A stretch of DNA of 64,000 nt from NCBI RefSeq assembly GCF_028198165.1, contig NZ_CP116339.1:3355001-3419000 (forward strand), given 5' to 3'. Below the pieces are notes generated by a model that ran no database searches, was not told where the DNA came from, and saw only the letters and a list, made by a program, of their open reading frames with translations. Each line of letters begins with the position of its first letter. The first letter of the stretch is position 1. Positions 58,165 through 64,000 of the stretch are shown piece by piece. Both the position numbers and the translations under genes were made by a program. This DNA is from Pseudoxanthomonas sp. JBR18. GTDB taxonomy: Bacteria; Pseudomonadota; Gammaproteobacteria; Xanthomonadales; Xanthomonadaceae.

Positions 58165-58991
58165 ATGGGACCCCGTGGGATGTCCTGGGAATCACGCGTA
58201 CTGCCGATGCGAAAGTCATCCGCAGGGCGTACGCAGCCGCGGTAAAGAAAGCACGGCCTGACGAAGATGCCGAGGGATTTCAACGTTTGACCGATGCTTT
58301 TGAGTGGGCAATCGAGCAAGCCCGCCAAGCGGTCGACGCGCACGAGCAGATCCATGAATGCAAGGCGATGACTTCCAGATCAATGGGTCCCGGCGTTGAA
58401 CCGAACGGACCCTGCAACTCAGAGCTGGATCAAATTCAGCCAAGGCCGGAGAACGAGCCCGAAAGAAGCATGAGCGGGACAAATACGGACGCGGATCACT
58501 CACAGAATTTTGAGTTCAAATTTTTTTTTAAACAGCTGGTGGAGCAGGTGCAAAGGCGAAGTCCGCCAGCCCTCAGGAAGTGGTTGCAGGAGCATCCGGA
58601 TCTTTATTCAGCTGAGCTCAAGTGGTCGCTGATTGTTCCTCTCTTCAGCGCACTGGCCAATGAGGCTCCCACGATCGGTCCGCAACGTGGTCATATCAAC
58701 GTCCTCATTGAATTTTTCGAAGTGGACATAAGATCGCGCAAGGATCCCAATTTGGGGCCCATCCTTGACTATTTGGAAAGCGGTCATTGGCGGAGCCAGT
58801 TTCACACGTCATTGTCTTCAGAGCCGAAGATGTCAGGTGGCTGGGGTGATCTAGGCGGCCTCGTCCCAGATCAACCGCGCACGAATCGCCTGAAATTCAC
58901 CAGATTCCAGCGTTTCAAGCAAAAGGCGCTCGAGATTTTGCTTCTCGCTCTAGCGGTCACCCTGTTGTTTTGGTACGCGCTTAGCAGGTAG
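58161..58991 (+). CDS. Membrane-anchored J-domain protein, presumed HscC partner
   Basis: A 276-residue protein whose first 60 residues form a J domain (NGTPWDVLGITRTADAKVIR, RAYAAAVKKARPDEDAEGF). The usual HPD motif reads RPD here, a form seen in J proteins next to HscC in other bacteria. The middle is variable and charged. The C-terminus is a single membrane helix (ALEILLLALAVTLLFWYALS). It overlaps hscC by four bases, so the pair is co-translated. It plausibly stimulates the HscC ATPase at the inner membrane; clients are unknown. Confidence 0.85.
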   Translation: MNGTPWDVLGITRTADAKVIRRAYAAAVKKARPDEDAEGFQRLTDAFEWAIEQARQAVDAHEQIHECKAMTSRSMGPGVEPNGPCNSELDQIQPRPENEPERSMSGTNTDADHSQNFEFKFFFKQLVEQVQRRSPPALRKWLQEHPDLYSAELKWSLIVPLFSALANEAPTIGPQRGHINVLIEFFEVDIRSRKDPNLGPILDYLESGHWRSQFHTSLSSEPKMSGGWGDLGGLVPDQPRTNRLKFTRFQRFKQKALEILLLALAVTLLFWYALSR

Positions 58992-59336
58992 GCCGGCTTG
59001 CGTCTGCGCAGGACCGCTGTAGGGAGTGATAGATGGCGCCCGCGCACGCAAGGTGTGCGTGGGCCCAGTGCATCACCCAGGCACCTCTGCAATACATCAC
59101 TGGCGCGCATGGCTCGCAGTCCTTCTTGGGGTTTAGTCACCTTGAAGACTGCGCCATGCGCGCACTGCTTTCCATTCGATCAGGCCGCAACTGACTGATC
59201 CATCTCGGGAAAACATGGGGATACTTCGGATACTTCAGGGTCAGAGTGCAGTTTCCTCGTCTATCTCCAGGGACTAGTCAATGCCTCTGGATTCCCGAGC
59301 GCGCGGAATGACGAACGGAGAGGGAACTGGCAGCTT
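58992..59336. other. Intergenic region with one tag, no gene
   Basis: About 345 bases after the J-domain gene. It contains a tag AGGGTCAGAGTGCAGTTT (59237-59254), a relative of the one at 60193 in opposite orientation. No gene or RNA is recognised. Confidence 0.5.
59237..59254. repeat. Tag of the GGGTCAGAGTGC type
   Basis: AGGGTCAGAGTGCAGTTT; the inverse form ACCGCACTCTGACCCCTGTT occurs at 60195-60214. The two flank the LysR fragment and the third permease copy. Confidence 0.55.
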
Positions 59337-59927
59337 TCAGCTGCTTCGCGTCCTTCGGGCACCGACCTTCTTCGGCTGCCTCCCCACCAACCGCTCCGGC
59401 AGCCCCAGCAACGCCGCCACCATCCGCGCCAGCACCAACTGCGCCGCACGACTCGGCTGACGCCTGGGCGCGGTACACACCGCCAGCTGCAGCGGCCGGG
59501 CCTGCCAGCCGTGCAGGGGGACGAAGGCGAGCTGGCCTTTTTCCACGTCATGCGCCACGTCGACCAGGCTCAGGATGCCGACGCCGCCGCCATCGCGGAT
59601 GAGTGAGCGGATCAGGCGGGTGTCGTTGCAGGTGGTGACGCGGCGCGGGTCGACGCCGTGGCGGACGTACAGGCTGCGGGTGCGTTCCTCGATCACCAGC
59701 GGGGCGGCGGGCACCAGCAAGCGTTCGTCCAGCAGGCGACTCATGGCCAGGGTGGTTTCGCCAGCCAGGGCGTGGCCGGGCAGCAGCACGGCGCCGACGG
59801 GGATGTCGATGGCCGCGCGGACCTCCAGGTTGCCGTGTTCCACCGGGTCCAGCAGCAACCCGAAGTCGACCTCGGCCGCGGCGACCTGCTCGCTGGCGTA
59901 GCGGTTGCCCACCACGCGCAGGTCCAC
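59337..59927 (-). pseudogene. LysR-family regulator fragment lacking its DNA-binding domain
   Basis: About 196 codons that match the effector-binding half of a LysR-type regulator (VDFGLLLDPVEHGNLEVRAA, IPVGAVLLPGHALAGETTLA, TRLIRSLIRDGGGVGILSLV, GQLAFVPLHGWQARPLQLAV). The winged helix-turn-helix and linker, normally the first 90-100 residues, are absent. The coding frame is cut at its 5' end exactly where the tag AAGTGAACCTGACCCCGTTA begins, and an in-frame stop lies within the tag. It is therefore a remnant, not a working regulator, although a GTG could still initiate a shortened protein. Confidence 0.85.
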
Positions 59928-59928
59928 C

Positions 59929-59952
59929 TAAGTGAACCTGACCCCGTTATCG
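59929..59952. repeat. Tag of the GTGAACCTGACCCCGTT type
   Basis: AAGTGAACCTGACCCCGTTA sits exactly between the cut LysR gene and the third permease copy. It is a near twin of the tag at 55060. Confidence 0.65.
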
Positions 59953-60122
59953 CACCGCCACCGCCCCGGCATACATCACCAGCACATGCTGCACGCCAGC
60001 AGCAACCACGGCCCAGCTGGGGGCACCGCATCGATGGGCGAAGGCGAGGGCAGGGCGCGTGACGTCGGCAGGCTCGGGAGGGGCGAGCGTTGAAGTTAGC
60101 CGGAGGGTGGTGCGGCGCACAA
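59952..60122 (-). pseudogene. Broken third copy of the NCS2 permease 5' end
   Basis: Matches 52676-52852: about the first 40 codons plus the upstream segment (GAAGTTAGCCGGAGGGTGGT against the intact CTTAGCCGGAGGTTGGTGCG region). A one-base deletion (CTGCACGCCAGC for CTGCACGGCCAGC) breaks the frame, and the copy ends at the tag at 59929. It cannot encode a transporter. Confidence 0.88.
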
Positions 60123-60192
60123 TGTTCGAGATGGTTGCTGTGCGTGGCTCGATGCCGCTGCACCAGCTCACAGAGCGAAGTGCTTCATCAAA

Positions 60193-60218
60193 AAACCGCA
60201 CTCTGACCCCTGTTTTCG
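60193..60218. repeat. Tag of the CACTCTGACCCC type at the edge of the transposase fragment
   Basis: CCGCACTCTGACCCCTGTTT directly abuts the truncated transposase frame. Confidence 0.55.
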
Positions 60219-60695
60219 GACTTCATGTCCGATGCACTGTGGTCTGGGCATCGCTTTCGCACTTTCAACATCAACGATGACTTCAATCGCGAATCGACGA
60301 AGATCGAAATCGACACCAGCCTGCCCTCGGCACGGGTCATCCGCGCATTGGACGAGTTGGTCGAGCTGCGTGGTGCCCCAAGGCGACTGCGCCTAGACAA
60401 CGGCCCGGAGTTTATCAGCGCCGCGCTCAGGCAGTGGGCACAGCAGCACGGCGTCACCCTGATCCACATCCAGCCCGGCAAGCACACCCAGAACGCCTAC
60501 ATCGAACGCTTCAACCGCACCTTCCGCACCGAAGTGCTGGACCGCTTCATGTTCACCACGCTCGATGAAGTGCGTCGCATGGCCGAGGACTGGCGCCATC
60601 GATACAACCACCAGCGACCACATCGGTCGCTCGGCGGGTTGCCGCCCATGCGATTGGCAATGGCACAATCAACAACTACCTCTGCTTCTGAGTGA
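60219..60695 (+). pseudogene. IS3-family transposase (OrfB) 3' fragment
   Basis: About 158 codons of an IS3-type integrase-core transposase: DFMSDALWSGHRFRTFNI at the start, RVIRALDELVELRGAPRRLR, LDNGPEFISAALRQWAQQHG, QPGKHTQNAYIERFNRTFR and HRYNHQRPHRSLGGLPP. The second catalytic Asp (LDNGPEF) and the Glu (AYIERFN) are present. The fragment begins at what should be the first catalytic Asp. The N-terminal half of OrfB, all of OrfA and the left end are missing; the tag at 60193 marks the break. It is a relic of an insertion. Confidence 0.9.
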
Positions 60696-60999
60696 CTCGA
60701 AGGAACGAGGGCGCTTCAAGTTCAAGTTATTTTTGAGACACCACACTAGGTGCGACTGGAACGCGGATTTGGGCATGTCCCAAGCGGTCGAGATGTCAAA
60801 ATTCCCAGGGCACAAGCGCGCTTTGAACTCAGCCGGCGCAACTACGACCATCATCGTCATAGACGCTTACCCCATTGCATTTATTGCTCGATGTGTTGCA
60901 CCGCGCCACATCGAGGCAACGCAAGGAAAAGAAAGCACATTACAAAAATGTCAGGGAGGATCCGGTTGAGCTCGCTCAACTCAGACAAAGGAGTTGTTA
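60696..60999. other. Transition to AT-richer DNA upstream of the muramidase gene
   Basis: About 300 bases. Composition falls from GC-rich to nearly balanced. It should hold the transposon's right edge and the promoter for the muramidase operon. No terminal repeat, direct repeat or gene is recognised. Confidence 0.5.
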
Positions 61000-61992
61000 A
61001 TGGATAGGCGAAAATTATCAGTAGCAATACTGATAGCTATTGCAGGTTTTATTGAAGCATCATCCTCAGAAGCTTCTCAATCTGAAATAAAGCAAAATAT
61101 TCCAAGCACGAACGTCGCTCAAAACACTACGAGCGACCAAGTATCTTTAGACCCCGAAACCTCAGCGCTCGGGACCGAGATGCGTCCCCTGACCGTGGAG
61201 GAGGTCGAGCTTATAATGGGGGCTAACGATACGTCGGATCTTCCCCCGGTTGTCGTGACGACTGCGCCACCTGGTGGCGATCCAGGCGGGCCGAGTGGCC
61301 CTGGAGATGGTAGTGGTAACCCGGGAAGTGGTGGTGGTGGTTCCTTTGACCCCGATCACTGTTATACGCCGCTCGCCAGTGCCATCAGAACAGATTCTTC
61401 CTACATCTTCGCAAATGAAGGCGGGGTTAAAACCGACGGCTATACTCTATCGGTGACTGACTACCCCAATTCGGGTGTCACCATTGGCGCCGGCGTTGAC
61501 TTGGGGCAACAAAGCGCCGCTGGACTAACAGCCTTGAATGTCCCGCAAAACATCATCAACACCTTGACGCCTTTTTTTGGATTGAAAGGACAAGATGCGG
61601 TCAACGCAATCGCCGCAAATGGCGGCCCTCCTGTGCTTACGACTCCAGACGCAACGACGCTGTCGAACATCCTAATGGCCTCCACAACAACAACTGTATC
61701 AACCAACTTTGATGCAGCGACCTCTGGAATGACTTTCGGACAGCTTCCCGAGCCGGCTCAAACAGTGATTGTGGACGCTTCGTATCCAAGCGGACCCAAT
61801 CTAGCGTCATCCGCTCCAAATTTTTGGGGAGAAATAACATCTGGAAGGTGGGCCGATGCTGAGAATGAGCTCAACCATTGGTATTCCAATGGCACCACGG
61901 ATCCGCGCCACGCCGGTGATGCAACCAAGCTTGGCAGCGCGATTACTGCAAAATCATTGCCTAGTGATTCCATCAACGGCCAGTGCCCCTGA
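61000..61992 (+). CDS. Secreted pesticin/T4-lysozyme-like muramidase with internal leader-like motif (candidate toxin)
   Basis: A 330-residue protein. Residues 1-25 look like a Sec signal peptide (RRKLSVAILIAIAGFIEASS). Residues 61-75 read MRPLTVEEVELIMGA, very like the leader peptides of double-glycine bacteriocins. A Pro/Gly linker (about 81-116) follows. The C-terminal domain (about 119-330) has the T4-lysozyme/pesticin arrangement: Glu140 in SSYIFANEGGVKTDGYTL, then Thr161 and Asp167 in GVTIGAGVDLGQQ, with the same Thr-to-Asp spacing as in pesticin. It probably cleaves the peptidoglycan glycan strand. AAAGGAG precedes the ATG. It heads a four-gene run with an Ivy-like inhibitor next. The target cell and export route are not shown. 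Confidence 0.78.
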   Translation: MDRRKLSVAILIAIAGFIEASSSEASQSEIKQNIPSTNVAQNTTSDQVSLDPETSALGTEMRPLTVEEVELIMGANDTSDLPPVVVTTAPPGGDPGGPSGPGDGSGNPGSGGGGSFDPDHCYTPLASAIRTDSSYIFANEGGVKTDGYTLSVTDYPNSGVTIGAGVDLGQQSAAGLTALNVPQNIINTLTPFFGLKGQDAVNAIAANGGPPVLTTPDATTLSNILMASTTTTVSTNFDAATSGMTFGQLPEPAQTVIVDASYPSGPNLASSAPNFWGEITSGRWADAENELNHWYSNGTTDPRHAGDATKLGSAITAKSLPSDSINGQCP

Positions 61993-62021
61993 AACACGAC
62001 CAATAGTCGGAGATAGCGATA

Positions 62022-62645
62022 ATGAATAAGCTCAGGATAGCTTCCACTTCTCTCATAGTACTCATGGGCCTGTCATCTCACCCTGCCATTTCTGGGCAGG
62101 CGCAGGTCAACAGCAAAGTCGACAACACAAAATGGGCAAGCGATGGAACCCGACAGGACCTGTTGAACAACTCAGAGAATTTCTTCTGGGGCAAGAAAGG
62201 CAAGATTAATACTTCAAGCCAGATCCAATCCACTAGCAAGAACGCCAATATTAGCGCGTCAGATGACGTATCTCAGCAGTTCAAAAAAGTGTTCGCTGGC
62301 GTACCTGGTGCCGAATATTCGGTATCGAACGGCCAGAGGATTTATAGCGGTTGCGAACCACACAATTGCGCAGCGAATAAAGCCTTTGCTGTGACAGACG
62401 CGACCGGTGCCAACATCCTTGCCGCGGGATTTTTGGCAGTCAGGTGTGGCGAAACGAAAGAATCTGATGGCACAACCACCTCAGCCAACTATTGCGACAA
62501 CTTACCGACGCTCACGATATTCTATCGTGACTCGAAGTCCAAAACATCGGCAACGTCGGTGGGCGCGCTCAAGTGGGCCAATAGCGTGATCTCGGCCGAT
62601 CACCATTACACAAAATTCAAGATTGAAGAGAAATACGTTAACTAA
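62022..62645 (+). CDS. Ivy-like periplasmic lysozyme inhibitor (candidate immunity protein)
   Basis: A 207-residue exported protein with a signal peptide (MNKLRIASTSLIVLMGLSSH). The mature C-terminal half carries the Ivy signature loop CEPHNC (residues 111-116) in SGCEPHNCAANKAFAVTD, as in E. coli Ivy (CKPHDC). In Ivy this disulfide-held loop places its His in the lysozyme active site. The N-terminal segment (about 25-85) is rich in Ser, Asn and Lys and unlike Ivy. It starts 29 bases after the muramidase. Known Ivy proteins block C-type lysozymes; that this one protects the producer from its own muramidase is inferred from the adjacency. Confidence 0.72.
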   Translation: MNKLRIASTSLIVLMGLSSHPAISGQAQVNSKVDNTKWASDGTRQDLLNNSENFFWGKKGKINTSSQIQSTSKNANISASDDVSQQFKKVFAGVPGAEYSVSNGQRIYSGCEPHNCAANKAFAVTDATGANILAAGFLAVRCGETKESDGTTTSANYCDNLPTLTIFYRDSKSKTSATSVGALKWANSVISADHHYTKFKIEEKYVN

Positions 62646-62660
62646 AGATCAACTATACGC

Positions 62661-63431
62661 ATGTCATCGCATAAAAGCCATCTCGCCAACTTGTACTATG
62701 ACGAGCAAATGGATTTGGGTGAGGCTACAAGAGCAGACAAGCGATATATGCTCGCAACAGTGCCACGCTCAGGGAGCACATACTGCGCACTAAGGATGTG
62801 GCGTTCAGGTGCCCTGGGCGCGCCTATGGAGTATTTGAACTTTAGAGCATCGGGCCGGCTTTTGAAGCGACTTGGCTATGGAGGCGATATTGGTGGGACA
62901 GACTTATCTTCTTATTGGGAGAAGGTCATGAGCTTGCGGACAACAGCGAACGGCGTTTTTGGATTCAAGATGTTCACGTCGAACTACGTTGATATCGCAA
63001 AGCGTGCCCCACTTTTTTTATCCACTTTGAAACCGAACTATGTCATTTATCTCACTAGGGAGGATGAGCTTGGTCAAGTAATTTCATATTCAAAAGCCAT
63101 TCGATCAAAAGTTTGGTTCGCAGATGTTCCCAATACGCCGATTGTCGAGTACGACTACGAGCACATCTGCTGGTGCATGCGCTTGATCAAACAGCAGAAG
63201 TTGGCATGGGAACGGGCATTTGCCGTGACAGGCGTCCTGCCGCTAAGAGTGACATACGAATCCTTCCTTTCGTCCGAGCAGAGCGTACTGAGCGCGATCA
63301 AGTCTTATCTCGATATTTCTAGGCGCCAGTTTAAAGCGATCAATATCCCGCTTATATCTCGCCAAGCCGATCATTCCTCCATCGATTGGCGTGAACAATT
63401 CATTAGGGATGCCAGGCTGCTAGGTTCCTAG
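62661..63431 (+). CDS. Stf0-family sulfotransferase
   Basis: A 256-residue enzyme of the Stf0 type, which transfers sulfate from PAPS to a sugar or similar acceptor (in mycobacteria, trehalose). The 5'-phosphosulfate loop is LATVPRSGSTYCALRMW (residues 31-47). Also present are a dimer- or substrate-type block GGTDLSSYWEKVMSLRTTAN, the core FGFKMF and VIYLTREDELGQVISYSKAI, where the Arg-Ser region contacts the cofactor. The start is 15 bases after the inhibitor gene. Base composition matches its AT-richer neighbours. The acceptor is unknown; linkage to a toxin pair is unusual. Confidence 0.85.
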   Translation: MSSHKSHLANLYYDEQMDLGEATRADKRYMLATVPRSGSTYCALRMWRSGALGAPMEYLNFRASGRLLKRLGYGGDIGGTDLSSYWEKVMSLRTTANGVFGFKMFTSNYVDIAKRAPLFLSTLKPNYVIYLTREDELGQVISYSKAIRSKVWFADVPNTPIVEYDYEHICWCMRLIKQQKLAWERAFAVTGVLPLRVTYESFLSSEQSVLSAIKSYLDISRRQFKAINIPLISRQADHSSIDWREQFIRDARLLGS

Positions 63432-63442
63432 GGCTTCCGGAC

Positions 63443-64000
63443 ATGGACATCAAGGCCAAATTAATTGTGTTCCCCGCGATTGAAGCATTGCCACCTGAAG
63501 TATTGATTGAAGCTGACTTTTTAGAAGCACACTTCCGTAATGCCGACCATGCCTGCATGGAGCGCGCTGCTCATTGGGTGAGCTTAGACGCTCGACAGCG
63601 CATTGAAACAGGACTATTTTCGAAGGCGGAGCTCGCTCATCGACTATCTCCCTTCGTTGCATCCAACAAAACGGAATTCAAAGATGATTCTAGAACGCAA
63701 CTAGAATATTCGTTCTTGAACAGCAACGTATTTCCCAGAGCGGCGACCTTATCTGCCGATGTCCCTCTTGGGTTTATGGAATTCTGCCTGTGGTTGCGCG
63801 CAAGCCTAGGTGATCTTGAGGATGGCTTTCGAACTCGGTCAGTGACTACACTCCCGGACCGAATTGGCTCCAAGATCGTGTACCCGGACGCTGGTTCAAT
63901 TGCAGCCTCTCTTGAGGAAGTTGCCGCTACTTGGTCCAGAATCAACGAAGTCAGCGCGGGACTGGCAGCTGCCTATTGTCTTGTGGCGCTAATGACGGTG
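63443..64000 (+). CDS. Unfinished gene, possibly Fic-like (runs off the window)
   Basis: An open frame of 186 codons from ATG 63443 to the window end with no stop. It begins MDIKAKLIVFPAIEALPPEV and continues ADFLEAHFRNADHACMERAA, LEYSFLNSNVFPRAATLSAD, MEFCLWLRASLGDLEDGFRT. The last part (KIVYPDAGSIAASLEEVAAT, then INEVSAGLAAAYCLVALMTV) has the shape that precedes the HPFxxGNGR loop in Fic AMP-transferases, but that loop would lie beyond the window. It starts 11 bases after the sulfotransferase, so it belongs to the same unit. Confidence 0.55.
   Translation, partial: MDIKAKLIVFPAIEALPPEVLIEADFLEAHFRNADHACMERAAHWVSLDARQRIETGLFSKAELAHRLSPFVASNKTEFKDDSRTQLEYSFLNSNVFPRAATLSADVPLGFMEFCLWLRASLGDLEDGFRTRSVTTLPDRIGSKIVYPDAGSIAASLEEVAATWSRINEVSAGLAAAYCLVALMTV

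Overview
The window looks like a chromosomal piece of a high-GC gammaproteobacterium of the Xanthomonadaceae (Stenotrophomonas/Pseudoxanthomonas/Xanthomonas type). The evidence is the content and order of the housekeeping genes (serC-pheA-aroA, and a complete histidine operon led by a YerC-like TrpR-family gene), the TonB-dependent receptors, the LacI-type palindromes at glycoside hydrolase genes, and dispersed GTAG-ended palindromes like the SMAG repeats of Stenotrophomonas. No species can be named from sequence reading alone.

Layout. 1-12.2 kb: the 3' part of an RND outer-membrane factor, an acyl-CoA-binding protein, an acyltransferase, a secreted S9 peptidase, secreted GH43 and GH92 glycosidases and a TonB receptor. 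12.8-14.6 kb: a Cache-HAMP sensor without output domain and its DUF4388-like partner. 14.8-22.7 kb: histidine utilisation (hutU, hutG, hutH, hutI on the minus strand, hutF-hutC on the plus strand, with a HutC-type operator between). 22.7-27.4 kb: Mrr-like membrane nuclease, two polyhydroxyalkanoate-granule genes, an FHA protein and msrP-msrQ. 27.5-33.6 kb: serC, pheA, aroA, tRNA-Pro(CGG), hisS. 33.6-36.1 kb: two diverged tandem paralogues with thioredoxin-like C-termini. 36.2-43.9 kb: yerC-hisG-D-C-B-H-A-F-IE, mostly with overlapping start and stop codons. 44.4-52.8 kb: secreted GH18 chitinase, uraD-puuE purine breakdown, an Oar-like TonB receptor, a GNAT enzyme and an NCS2 nucleobase permease.

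From about 52.9 kb the chromosome becomes accessory. The 5' end of the permease gene recurs twice as broken copies (55.4 and 60.0 kb), each joined to a short tag resembling GTGAACCTGACCCCGTT. Between the copies lie small secreted proteins, an HscC-type Hsp70 with a J-domain partner, and a LysR fragment. An IS3-family transposase remnant follows. The last 3 kb is visibly more AT-rich and holds a tight four-gene run: a secreted pesticin/T4-lysozyme-like muramidase, an Ivy-like lysozyme inhibitor, an Stf0-family sulfotransferase, and an unfinished gene that may be Fic-like.

The most exciting candidate is this last run. A predicted peptidoglycan-cleaving toxin, carrying an internal leader-like motif before its lysozyme domain, is followed 29 bases later by a protein with the CxPHxC loop typical of Ivy lysozyme inhibitors. 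It reads as a toxin-immunity pair that could extend into a larger island beyond the window. Other notable points are a mobile palindromic repeat translated in frame inside HisIE, and a hutI stop codon supplied by a repeat.
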